From Leishmania donovani (Eukaryota; Euglenozoa; Kinetoplastea; Trypanosomatida; Trypanosomatidae), in NCBI RefSeq assembly GCF_000227135.1, contig NC_018235.1, forward strand, positions 343,323-407,322: a DNA stretch of 64,000 nucleotides, read 5' to 3'. Under the pieces are notes generated by a model. The model was not told where the DNA came from and did not search any database. It saw only the letters and a list, made by a program, of their open reading frames with translations. The translations under genes were made by a program, and so were the position numbers. Positions 1-9,703 of the stretch are shown here, piece after piece. Each line of letters begins with the position of its first letter. The first letter of the stretch is position 1.

Positions 1-530
1 GAGACCCCCTCCAAGGCCGTACGGTGATCCCAGGGCGAGGGTGTGCTGGCGACGGCCGACGATGCTCTCGCCGTGAAGCGCAAGGATGAGGAGGCGGCGG
101 TGCGCACGGAGGCTGCGCGGGGGCAGTAGCTCGCGGCGGGTGTACAAGGGCGCGGTCGCGCTGGCGTGCGACGGTCGTCTGTGCGATCTCGCCCGGGAGG
201 TGGCCATGGAGCCGCTGACCGTGGCAGGCGCTGGGCTGCCGCGCCGCGACGCCTGCACGAGTCCCGTGCTCGACCGCGAGCGCAGGCACTCGCCTACGCG
301 CAGCACACTTTGTGGGCCCCGTCAGCCCCAGCCGCATCATCGACATCATCGGAACGAGCAGCAGCGATTTGGACGAGCTGTTTGCCGCCGTGCACCAAGG
401 CCGCGGCGGGCGGCGCTGTGGAGGGCGCTGCGCCGCACGGTCCCGTAAAGGATGTGTGGCTGCTGCGCACGAGGCTTTTCCGCTCCGCTGCGCCTTTCCC
501 CGGTGCTGCCGGCTGTAGATGCGAGGTGAG
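1..530 (+). other. Coding-like but interrupted segment, possible gene remnant
   Basis: This GC-rich stretch reads partly like protein in several + frames. An Ala/Glu/Lys-rich stretch around 37-128 is broken by stops. A short aliphatic run reading SRIIDIIGTSSSDLDELF lies near 330-385 in another frame. No frame stays open with convincing codon use throughout, and the window starts inside it. It could be the decayed tail of a + strand gene beginning to the left, or spacer with chance open frames. I do not recognise a family. It lies just before the duplicated blocks around the sequence gap, so assembly damage is also possible. Confidence 0.25.
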
Positions 531-674
531 GTGAGGTGGTGATGGAGGAGGGCGGGGCAGGGATCTGTGCGAGCGCGTGAGTGCGGGGGTGGAGGGGCAC
601 ACTCACATGCTCCGACTCGCATCTGCTGCTCTTCGTCGTGCCGCCTTTCTGTGTGGTGCCGAGCGGCTGCGGTG

Positions 675-1074
675 CCGTCTCTGTGCGCCCTCGCCCCGTG
701 CCTATCCGCCGCCTCCATCTCTGCTGTCTGCAACGAGCGGGACGGGCGGTGACGGCGCGGCGCCGGTGGTGTCGGTGGATTGTCGCAGCGGTGGGCGCGG
801 TGGTGCTGCGTGCCAGGGCCGCGACGGAGGAGGTGTGTGTGTGTGTGTGTATTTTTCGTCTTTTTTGTGTTTTTTTTCGTTGTCAATCGGTGTTCTACCT
901 GTTGCTGTGATGGGCGCATATGCGAGCAGCGTCTTAGGAGACAATCCAGTGATGTGGCTCATGCGGGATACATGTTATGGGTCACGCGTAGGTGCGCGAG
1001 CGCTCCGGTGAAATTGGATCTCGTACAGTATGTGTGTTGTTATCGATTTTTTTTGTGACGACTGGAACACGCTG
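675..1074 (+). repeat. 400-bp direct repeat, left copy (abuts gap)
   Basis: Identical by eye to 1174-1573, with a constant offset of 499 bases. It ends exactly at the first N. The block contains a GT microsatellite and T-rich runs and looks like untranslated or spacer sequence. Identity up to both gap edges suggests either a tandem array collapsed around the gap or the same sequence placed twice by the assembler. Confidence 0.97.
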
Positions 1075-1173
1075 NNNNNNNNNNNNNNNNNNNNNNNNNN
1101 NNNNNNNNNNNNNNNNNNNNNNNNNNNNNNNNNNNNNNNNNNNNNNNNNNNNNNNNNNNNNNNNNNNNNNNNN
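1075..1173. other. Assembly gap (99 N)
   Basis: Run of undetermined bases, nearly the conventional 100-N placeholder, so the real missing length is unknown. Both edges abut copies of the same 400-bp block. Confidence 1.
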
Positions 1174-1573
1174 CCGTCTCTGTGCGCCCTCGCCCCGTGC
1201 CTATCCGCCGCCTCCATCTCTGCTGTCTGCAACGAGCGGGACGGGCGGTGACGGCGCGGCGCCGGTGGTGTCGGTGGATTGTCGCAGCGGTGGGCGCGGT
1301 GGTGCTGCGTGCCAGGGCCGCGACGGAGGAGGTGTGTGTGTGTGTGTGTATTTTTCGTCTTTTTTGTGTTTTTTTTCGTTGTCAATCGGTGTTCTACCTG
1401 TTGCTGTGATGGGCGCATATGCGAGCAGCGTCTTAGGAGACAATCCAGTGATGTGGCTCATGCGGGATACATGTTATGGGTCACGCGTAGGTGCGCGAGC
1501 GCTCCGGTGAAATTGGATCTCGTACAGTATGTGTGTTGTTATCGATTTTTTTTGTGACGACTGGAACACGCTG
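1174..1573 (+). repeat. 400-bp direct repeat, right copy (abuts gap)
   Basis: Identical by eye to 675-1074 and starts immediately after the last N. Beyond 1573 the sequence becomes unique. Confidence 0.97.
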
Positions 1574-1942
1574 AGGGGAGGTTTGGCATTTAGCGAATGC
1601 CACCGGCATCAGTTATGGTGATTCCACGCGGATTCGCAAGTGTTGTGGATACGAGGCTGTGTGCGCGCACACAGCACGGGCGTATAGCTTACGCGTGTCT
1701 CCTGGGCTTTCTCTGAGCACAACCTGCGCTGCCCCTCCTCATGTTCACTCTGAAGAGAAATGGGCGTTATGCTGTCTGTAGTCGCGAAAGCCTTCTACTT
1801 CCCTCCCTCTACATCTTATCGGTGATGAGGGGTCGCACTCACCTCTCTCGTGTTTTCGCCAGGATCGTTCTCACAGCGTACCAAGTGCCACACAACTCTC
1901 TTTGTTTGGACGAAGCGCAGACAACAGCACCCCTGTCACGCG

Positions 1943-1998
1943 CTCCTTTCTTCTACCCCCCCCTCCTCCCCCACCTCCTCCCTCTCTCCTCCGTGCAG
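1943..1998 (+). promoter_or_regulatory. Candidate spliced-leader acceptor for the 2278 gene
   Basis: A dense C/T tract of about 50 bases is followed by its first AG at 1997-1998. In trypanosomatids such a tract plus first AG marks trans-splicing of the spliced leader. It would give a 5' leader of about 279 nt before the ATG at 2278. A second pyrimidine/C-rich patch near 2140-2175 is an alternative. Confidence 0.45.
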
Positions 1999-2277
1999 CC
2001 CTCTCTCCCATTTCTCGCTGTTCGCGCCCTGTCTGGGGCTTCGCTTCGGTCTTTTCTCATCAAGTTATGCGGCGGACGAGAGCGCAAGAGGGATCGTCTT
2101 TGCGCGTGTGTCCGTCGAGGCTCGGGTGCGTGCCACCATCATACTTCCCCCCACCCCATCCCACCCCCCCCCAAACACACACATCTCCACAGCATCCCTC
2201 AACATATTCGACGAAGAGGATCGGGAGAAGAAGGGAAAACATACCAGAGTTGTGTGCTTCTCTATTTTCTATTTGCG

Positions 2278-3150
2278 ATGCCGGACGATCGCCGTCGCTC
2301 CTCCCGCACGGACGGTGCGCTCGTCGCGCACCGTCCGGACGACTCCGCGTCGCCGGTGGAGCGACGGATGAGGGTTGATCCGCGCACCCATACGAAGTCC
2401 TTGTACCAGCGCGGCCCCGATGGCAGCGAGATGTACGCGTCCTACTATAACTCCAACGACGACCCTACCTTTCAGGAGCGCTTTAACCGGCACAACAACG
2501 GCAATGCCTTTGTGCAGAGCGCGCAGTTCACATATGTGTCGCACGGATGTGGCGGGGGTCGCAATCCCGGCGTCGTGAAGGAGCGCCAGCGTCCAGTCGT
2601 GGTCGAGGAGCCAGTGGGCGCGGACAAGCACGAGGCGAGCACGGACAGTGGTAACAATGCCAACGTGTACGCCAATCACAGGGATAAGGAGAAGCGTCGA
2701 ACGTCGAAACAGGATCCCATCGTTGAAGAGCCCGACGGTGAAAACGACTACAATGACGCTGATTCGCGAGCCCACCGCCGCAGCGGCAAGAAAGGCGAGC
2801 GCAGCTCACATCCAGACGCCCTAGAGTTCTGGAGGGATCCGTGGGGTATGGAGTCGATGATGGCGGAGATGATGCAGCCACCGCTGGGATTTGGGGACGC
2901 GTTCCCCTTCACCTCTCGGCGTGCGCCAGCGCAGGGTAGACAGAAGTCGCCGTCGGCCTCGGACGAATCGAAGTGGCAGCTCAGCCCCTACAGCCGCGGC
3001 GGGGTGATGGGCGGTCCGTTCACGGGAGATTTCTTTGGCACCGGCGGGCCCGAGAGTCCGTTTCGCATGATGGAGGCAATGCAATACCACATGCATAAGC
3101 AGCGCGCCGCCATGTTCGGCGGCGTCGATCCCTTTGCGCGTTTTATGTAG
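2278..3150 (+). CDS. Hypothetical protein, weak MLF/Mlf1IP-like character
   Basis: Encodes 290 aa. The open frame runs upstream to 1741, but the segment before 2278 is C/T-rich with spliced-leader acceptor character, and the ATG at 2278 begins normal coding composition, so I place the start there. The N-terminal half is basic and charged. A stretch near residues 75-105 (QFTYVSHG, then a Gly-rich turn, then VKERQ) and the downstream acidic and basic blocks recall the Mlf1-interacting-protein region of myeloid leukaemia factors. The C-terminal third is Met/Phe/Gly-rich (DPWGMESMMAEMM, GFGDAFPF, DPFARFM), like the DPF-type segments of MLF proteins but in a different order. The family link is a hypothesis. 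This is the only + strand gene in the window and the last of its polycistronic unit before the convergent strand switch. Confidence 0.85.
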   Translation: MPDDRRRSSRTDGALVAHRPDDSASPVERRMRVDPRTHTKSLYQRGPDGSEMYASYYNSNDDPTFQERFNRHNNGNAFVQSAQFTYVSHGCGGGRNPGVVKERQRPVVVEEPVGADKHEASTDSGNNANVYANHRDKEKRRTSKQDPIVEEPDGENDYNDADSRAHRRSGKKGERSSHPDALEFWRDPWGMESMMAEMMQPPLGFGDAFPFTSRRAPAQGRQKSPSASDESKWQLSPYSRGGVMGGPFTGDFFGTGGPESPFRMMEAMQYHMHKQRAAMFGGVDPFARFM

Positions 3151-5158
3151 GGTGAGAGAACAACCATCAGAGAGATGCGAGTGCGCGCGCATGCGACATC
3201 CCTGCCGACGTCTCTGCCGCCCACCTCGCTCCCGGCGGCCTCGTTACCTTCACGTCTTGGCTGAGCTCTCTCGCTGCTCTTTACTTTTCTTTCTTTTTTT
3301 TTCTTCGACCCCTCCCCTCCCTCGAACGTGTGCGTGCGTGCGTGCGTGTGTGTGTGTGTGCTTCTGGCAACCCAAAGAACTCTGCATTTTGCCTACGTCA
3401 CGAAGAAGCAGCAGAGACACACGCCTTTCTTTCCCTCGGCGTGGATGCCCCTCGTGTCCTGAGGGGCGGCCTTCGCTCTCGTAGCGGCGGTCTGTTCGAG
3501 AGAGTGAGGGAGAGAGCTATGCGCAAGAGGGCAAAAAACTATATATATATATATATACATATAGCAACCGGTCAAGCTGATCACACCATAGACATACACA
3601 GACGCAGACACAGACGGCCACGTCTCGTTTCTCTCACAGGCGGCATGATGCTATCCACGGTATCTTTGGGTTTGCTCGTGTTGCCCTCGGGCCCGCCGCT
3701 ACCGGGAGCGTATGCTTATGGATGTGCATATATGTATCTTCTCTTGTCCACGCGGGCAACTCTTGTGCGTGCGTGCGTGTGTGTGTGTGTGTGTGTGCGC
3801 GCACGTGCTGAAGGATCGGGTTGTGGTCCTTTCCATCCTGTCCTGTTCTCTTTGTCTTTCTTATTGTTGCTCGCCTTCCCTCCCTTGTCCATCCTCTCCG
3901 CTGTGCTTGCCTCTACTAGGCGGAAGACGGAAGAAACGAAACAGATACAATATATATATATATATGGTTTTGTTTACATGGGAGAGACGCGTGGGGGAGG
4001 GATAGAAGGGAACGATGTGTCTGCTGTACGTGCTCCTCCCGCCCTTCTGCCTCTCCCTCTCTCACTCTGCCCTCTGTGTGTGTGTGTGTGTGTGTGTGTC
4101 TTCCTGCGCTTCGCTCGCCACGATGGAAGCATGGGCATAACCGAAGCCGCGAGGTGTGAAGGTGTGTGTGTCTCGTGAACGATGCGGATGCGACGCACCA
4201 CCCTCAGGGATGACGAGGCGGCACCGCAGGGAGACTACACCAACGAGAGAACATATATATTTATTTACGTATAGCACTGACTGCGGAGGTCGTCAGCTCC
4301 TTCGCTTTACAACCACGGCTATTTATGAGCACGTGAAGGGATGGGTTGGAGATGAGGAGGGAGAGAGAGGCGTGCTGCTGTGTGCTTTAGTGACGCACGA
4401 GTAGGGGTGAAGAAGGTGATAGTGGCGACGTCGTGGTAAGACAGCGCCGCTGTATACCGCACGGGCTGCTGGCGGTGATCCTTCGTTTCCCCCATCTCTC
4501 TCCTGCGAATGGTACACACGACCCAGCGGCCTCCGAAACGCGTTCTCACTCTCTTTGTTTTTTTTTCCAGTTTCTTTCGAAGGTTCGCCAACCTTAGCGG
4601 CATGTGTGGGACAGTGAAAGAGTGGGGGAGGGGGTGGGCGAGAAGGGGGCTTCATGTGGTGGCGAGGCTTTTGCTTTTGGATGTTGATGCATCCACCCTT
4701 CGCGCACACACACACACACACGCGCGCCCAAGCACACAGAAAGGAGAAAGAAACACACAAGCCACCCCGCCCCTCCCCGCCGTCGTTCACGCGCTACACT
4801 ACCGCCACTTGTCGTCCAGCCCCTACGCTTCTCTTTGTTCTTTCCCCTCCTCTCTCCACCCCACCCCCGGCCACCAACAACTGTGGTTCGCCTGGCACAC
4901 TTCTGCGCTGCTCTCGCTTCATCTCCTGCGCGCGCGTGTGCCGTGTGCTTGTGTCCTCCTATTGGGAAGCCAAAGACAGTCCCTCAAGCGAAAAAAAAAA
5001 AGAAATCGAGTGCCCTGCGCGGTCGCAGCCGGCACGGATGATGCGCGGCGGCCGCTTCTCGGGCCACCCGAACTACAGCGGAATGCGCGCACACGGATGA
5101 TTCGAGCCCCCCTCACCCCACCCTGTGCTACACATGCAAAAGCACGCCGACCAACGCA

Positions 5159-5192
5159 CCCCACACCCCACCCACCCACCCACCCGCACCCC
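5159..5192 (-). other. G-quadruplex-forming motif (G-rich on - strand)
   Basis: Seven runs of three to four C lie within 34 bases of the + strand, separated mostly by single A residues. The - strand therefore reads as repeated GGGT units. This far exceeds the four G-runs needed for a quadruplex. It sits in the middle of the convergent strand-switch region. Confidence 0.85.
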
Positions 5193-6330
5193 TCACCTCG
5201 CCATCCCGATCCGACCACGCCGCCGACGGGGCTGGGGACTGCCACCCAGCCCACCCCCATCCCTGGCCCGCCGCCAAGGGGCCGGGCCGGGCGGAGCGGC
5301 TGGGCCCGCGCGCAAGCCGAGGTGCGCCCGCACAGGAAACCGCGCCCGGCGGCGATGCCCGCAAAGGGCAGGAGAAAGCCACGCAGGAGGCAGGAGGGAT
5401 GGGCGACGCAACGGCAAGCAGGAGGGGAGCAACCGGCGGGCCAAACCGCGGTGGCAGCGAAACGCCCCCACCGGACACCCCTGGCCAACCCCAACGTCGA
5501 TGCGAAAAGCGCACGGGGCGTGTGTGCCGCCGGTGAGCACATGCTGTCACCGAGTGAGGGGGAAGAGGCACAGATTTGCGCTGGCGAGTCTGTCCTGCAC
5601 AGACCACAGGCAAGCACGCACACGCATCACCGTTGGCCCTCTCCCTACACGCACACACAACCAAAATGTGACCCTCGCGTGCTGCCAGTGTGCGCACGTG
5701 CGCTCAGCGGCGTCTCGTGGATTGCTCTTCGTGGTCCATCTTGCTCCTCACTGTGCGTTCAGTCAGCACCCTTACTATGATTAGAACTTACATTACGGAG
5801 TAGGCGGAGGGACAAGCACTCGAATCGAACCTACACAAAGACAAGCAACCATGCCGCATCGAATCCCAAGAAAGCGCGACAGCACACCAGCGATACGAGG
5901 CGCACTGCCATCCCTGTCTCTCCCTCTCTTCGCACCCCTGATGCGAATGATGCCCTCGTCGTGCATGACACATGCAGGGCGAGCGGGAGTGGGGGCGAGA
6001 CAGAGCGAGCGACAGACGAAGAAGAGGGAAACACACACGTGCGCGTGAGGCAAAATAGGAAAGCAACAAGAGGGGGAGGGGAGAGGGGGGCGGCGGAACC
6101 AGCGAAGCAGCCAACGAGAGAAGCATGAAGAGGAAATCGGGGTGACGCATAAAAGAAGAAGGAAGGAGGGAGGGAAAAGAAAGAGAAAGCGTACAAGACA
6201 CCGCCGCAGGACAAGAGAGTGAAGGGCAGAGATCCACACGAGCCTGCGAAAACGCAACGAGCGAAAATGTGCCACGCCTGTATATGCATGTGCGTCTTTT
6301 CACGTGCGTGGGGCGTGCGTGGGTGTGCGA

Positions 6331-6350
6331 GGGGGGAGGGGTTAGGGGGG
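6331..6350 (+). other. G-quadruplex motif with a telomere-like core
   Basis: A run of six G, then A, four G, TTA and six G gives four G3 tracts with very short loops, including one telomeric-type GGGTTAGGG core. It lies about 400 bases beyond the stop codon of the 6755-8014 gene, near the right side of the strand-switch region. Confidence 0.8.
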
Positions 6351-6754
6351 CGTGAGCGGAGGGCAGACGTGGATGAGTAAGCGAAGACAGCAGAACGTTA
6401 TGGAAAGGGCGCGCGCCGACGCGTGAACGGGAGTGGCTGCTGCGGAAGCATGTGAGTCCGGGCTGAGTGCGTGTGCACTGCTACTCGAACGGCTCGACGA
6501 ACAACGGAAAAGGGGGAGGGGAGAGAGAAGGAGACGGCTACCACGATGGGCCCAGTTGGGCGGCGCAGCAGCGACGCAGGAGCGCGGGGTGTCGGTGAGC
6601 GCGCATGGCTGAGGGAAAAGGGAACGAATCTGTCGGCCGACTCAAGGTCTCCCGCACGCACGCGCCCTCCACGTAGGTGCAGCCTTCCTTTGTCCGCACC
6701 TCTACCGTCCCCGAGCGGCTGCGCTTCGCCATTGTCGAGGTATCTGCCTTGGGC

Positions 6755-8014
6755 CTAAATATGCTGCGGCTCCGACATGGTGAGGCCGCGATCCACCCTC
6801 GTTCTCCCGGCATGTTGGGCGCGGCCCTGCACCGGGTCGTGCGGCGGCTCCATGGACTCTAATGCCGTCGATGGCTTCGCGTGCGCGTCGTAGCTGACCG
6901 AATCCTCCAGCCGTGAGCCGGAGGCGATGTTGCTTCCACCGTCCGAGCTCATGGAAGTGAGAGTACTCTGCTGGGCCTCGTAATGGGCGTCTATAGCCTC
7001 CTGAGCATCCTCGTGTGTCTCGTCCCCGGCGCCATCGCGCTTGGCATGATCGGCCTGCTTCGAACGCGTCTTGGAGTGGTCGGCGAACGGCATTTTTGCG
7101 TTCGCGACCGCCTCGAGGATCAGCGTGTTCTGGAGGCTGTTGTACTCGTTGTTGAGCGGATACACCTCCGCCATCGCTGGCAGCACGCGGTCCATCGAGG
7201 CCACGAGCTGCTGCAGATACTCGTGATTCAGCACGAGGTAGCGGTGGATGATCTGCGCGGCGGCGTGGTCGTTCACCTCCATCAGCATACCGAAGGTTTT
7301 GTTGAACTTGTCGCGTCGCTTGATGTACTCCTTCCACGCCTCGTCGCGCTTCTCGGTGTATTTCTTGTGGTCCTTGCTGTCGCAGAACGGCTTTCCTTTC
7401 TTCGTGTAGTGCTTCTCAACCTTCTCTACTTCGGCCTTGTACTTGTTGTAGCGCTCCAGTGCCTCGATGCGCTTGTGGCGGTACTCGTTGATGCTCTTAA
7501 GGTGCTCCAGAACAGGGAGGAGGCGGTTATGGACGTCGCGGTGAATGCCGGCGTTGTACGACTGGTACGGCGCGCCCTCGTTGATGCGGCGCGCCTCCTC
7601 AGCGAAGGTCTTTGCCAGGCGGCGCACCTGCGAGTTGGCTTCGTCCGGCATGCGTGTGCTCGCGACGGAGGCGGCGTAGTCCGCCGTCGCGGCGCCGGCG
7701 TTTGGCTGCGACATGTACTGCACATCCGCTTCAGTCGGATAGGGGTTCGGCTCTTCGGCCTCCCCTGGGCCGGGCACGGGGTTGTTGTTGGTGAGGGTCA
7801 GCTCCGTGAAGGCCTGCCCGACAGCCTCGTACGCGCTCGCGATTTCCTTCATTGCCATCATGCCCTGCCTTACCGCGTGGTCGAAGTGGTCGACGGCGTG
7901 CTGCAGGCGCCGCATATCGTTCACGCGACGCTCAAAGTCATAGTCGCGGTACGCCGTCATGTTGGTATTCTCCGAGTCGAAGTGCTTCGTCAGGTCGGCG
8001 CGAAGCTTCTGCAT
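6755..8014 (-). CDS. BAR-like coiled-coil protein
   Basis: Encodes 419 aa, predominantly long charged helices. Residues about 1-75 contain a helix with FERRVNDMRRLQHAV and a following AYEAVGQAFTEL segment. Residues about 120-310 form further long helices rich in Lys, Glu and aromatics (LERYNKYKAEVEKVEKHY, KYTEKRDEAWKEYIKRRDKF) with HRYLVLNHEYLQQL near the end. This pattern fits a BAR/AH-type membrane-curvature helical bundle. The C-terminal 110 residues are polar and probably disordered. The start is the first Met after low-complexity upstream sequence. Codon 2 contains the first AG after a strong pyrimidine tract, so the true start could be Met19. It is the terminal gene of the - strand unit. 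A role in membrane trafficking or endocytosis is inferred from the fold only. Confidence 0.85.
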   Translation of the reverse strand: MQKLRADLTKHFDSENTNMTAYRDYDFERRVNDMRRLQHAVDHFDHAVRQGMMAMKEIASAYEAVGQAFTELTLTNNNPVPGPGEAEEPNPYPTEADVQYMSQPNAGAATADYAASVASTRMPDEANSQVRRLAKTFAEEARRINEGAPYQSYNAGIHRDVHNRLLPVLEHLKSINEYRHKRIEALERYNKYKAEVEKVEKHYTKKGKPFCDSKDHKKYTEKRDEAWKEYIKRRDKFNKTFGMLMEVNDHAAAQIIHRYLVLNHEYLQQLVASMDRVLPAMAEVYPLNNEYNSLQNTLILEAVANAKMPFADHSKTRSKQADHAKRDGAGDETHEDAQEAIDAHYEAQQSTLTSMSSDGGSNIASGSRLEDSVSYDAHAKPSTALESMEPPHDPVQGRAQHAGRTRVDRGLTMSEPQHI

Positions 8015-9703
8015 GGATGTAGGAACGCGAAGAGAGAGAGAGAGGAAGGCGGTGCAGCTGTGTGCACGCACGTATGGGTGACTGACTGTGTGTGTGTGTG
8101 TGTGTGTGTGCGTGTGCGTGTGCGTGTGCGTCTGCACGCGCGCGAGAAAGAGAAGGGGGTGGGTGGGTGATGCGGTACGCGTGCTTGCGTACCGCAAGAG
8201 CGCTAGAACGGGGAGGGAGGGGGGGGCAAGGGCAAGATTTGGTAACGCTACGCAGGGCAGGACGAGGACACGCTGAAGGAGCAGGAGAGGTGGTCGAAAA
8301 GCAGATGTGGAGTGGAAGAGGCACACACACACACACACACAGCACGCCCGCAACTGGAACGCCCCGCGAGCAGACGCGCGCACGCAGGCGTGACAGATGC
8401 GGTGGGAGAGAGAAGGACAACAGTAGCAAAGTAAACTGAAGAGCGAGCAAGAGAGCGCGCGTGGAATACGATGATAACGACGAAGTGGGCAGGCAAGGAA
8501 GAAACAGAAAGAGAGGCGGGGGACGGGAAGGCGAGAAGGTGAGTGGTGGATAGTAGTAGTACTACTTCTCTGCTTCCCCGCATGCAACGCACATCATAAT
8601 CGCCAAGAGAGGAAGAAGTTGACCGTGTAGGAAAGCGGAGAGGGGAAGGGGGCGATGTTGTCGCGAGCCGCCAGGACATATGTGAGGAGAGTGAGAGCGA
8701 GCGTGCGAGCGTAATCAGTAGCAGCCAGTGATATCCCAAAGGAGGCAAAGACAGACAGAAAGAGCGACAGAACGGGAGGGAGCGAGAAGAAGTGGTGAGG
8801 AGGGGCGCTGGCGAAAATACACGAGAGCAAGCGGTGATGCGATGCGAACCATGGTTCGCGAGTTTTGAGCGCTGAAGGGAGTGTCAGAGAGAGTGGCCGG
8901 CGGCACGCATTCGAAAGACAATGGAGAAGAGGAAGACGTGCCGCCGCCGCTAAGGATAGGCACAAAGTCTCGTGCACGGTCTTGCGGACTGCGGTCCCCG
9001 CGCACGCAGGCTGCGGAGGCCGCCGCCGCCCTCCTGCCTCCGGTTTAGCCGTCCTTGGGGGGAGGAAGACGTAGAGTCCTTCTCTCGCGAGCGCAGGCAC
9101 TCACGTGGTCCCGCGCTGAGAGGCACCTGCGCACACTACCACGCAACCAGATATACATGCATATCCCATGACGCATTCCTGGCACAGTCATGTGTACGCA
9201 CCTGTGCGTCCCCGATCCATCTTTATTTTCCATAAGTCACGACAGTTTCGTTATAGTTGCTTGGGCTAGAGGGAGAGGGAGGGAGGCGCCTGCCCTTCCC
9301 GCTCTCGCTCTCTCCCTCCACGCTGTCCCTTGTCGTTTTCAGCAGCGCGTCACCACCAGGCGTACACAGCCCCACCCCTCTTAACCAGCCAGCCCACTCG
9401 GCACCCTCCCACTGTGCCGGCGGAACGGCACCGAACACGACTATGACACCGAGACGTGATGAGGAAGGCATGGCTACACATGCGCTCGTGTCCTCCAGCA
9501 AGCCAGAGAAGACGAGGATGTGTGAGCTGAGGGGGAGAGCAGCAGAGGGAGTCGAATGGGGTAGAGCGCAGCGATACATGCGCCGCACTGTGCACGCAAC
9601 AACTGAGACAGTACTGCGAACCCCTGCCGCCTGCCAACCCCCTTCTCTTCCCTTCTCAGCGTCTCTCGTGGAGGTGACGAAGGCGTCCGCCCTCTTCTAC
9701 ACG
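8015..9703. other. Intergenic: 5' leader of BAR-like gene and 3' UTR of SET gene
   Basis: No gene supported. Contains an AG-rich block at 8034-8050 (pyrimidine tract on the transcribed strand), a GT repeat at about 8086-8130, a CA repeat at 8324-8341 and long purine-rich stretches. The open frames on both strands are low-complexity. Confidence 0.75.

Larger units (their letters stand above)
531..1740. other. Non-coding stretch containing the gap and its duplicated flanks
   Basis: No credible gene. It contains a GT repeat and T-rich runs in each copy of a 400-bp duplicated block, a run of 99 N, and unremarkable spacer from 1574 to 1740. The open frames that cross the N run are artefacts. Confidence 0.8.
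3151..6754. terminator. Convergent strand-switch region (termination zone)
   Basis: It separates the last + strand gene (ends 3150) from the last gene of the - strand unit (stop at 6755). In Leishmania, converging polycistronic units normally end in such regions, marked by base J and containing no coding genes. It holds GT repeats (near 3331-3360, 3767-3797, 4075-4100), TA repeats (3540-3557, 3949-3965), an A-run near 4991, a C/A-rich then GC-rich patch at 5100-5560, and two G-quadruplex motifs. The long open frames here (for example 4509-5780) are compositionally biased and not gene-like. I see no convincing tRNA or other RNA gene. Confidence 0.8.

Noticed and set aside
1075..1173. Open frames crossing the N run
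   Set aside because: Frames bridge undetermined bases and are artefacts.
4509..5780. 423-codon + strand open frame in the strand-switch region
   Set aside because: Composition is His/Pro/Thr/Arg-rich from CA and CCC repeats, with no domain. It lies in a termination zone, and equally long frames exist on the other strand.
3151..6754. Possible tRNA or other RNA genes in the strand-switch region
   Set aside because: Looked for B-box-like GGTTCGANNC plus a plausible A-box and acceptor stem; found only isolated GAATCGAAC-like strings without a cloverleaf.
6983..8170. 395-codon + strand frame opposite the BAR-like gene
   Set aside because: Antisense shadow of the real - strand gene: Val/Leu/Arg-rich mirror composition with a GT-repeat tail.
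9333..9440. Possible further SIDER fragment (TCACCACCAG and CCCACT..CCGG strings)
   Set aside because: Matches are too short and out of order compared with the other copies to claim homology by eye.
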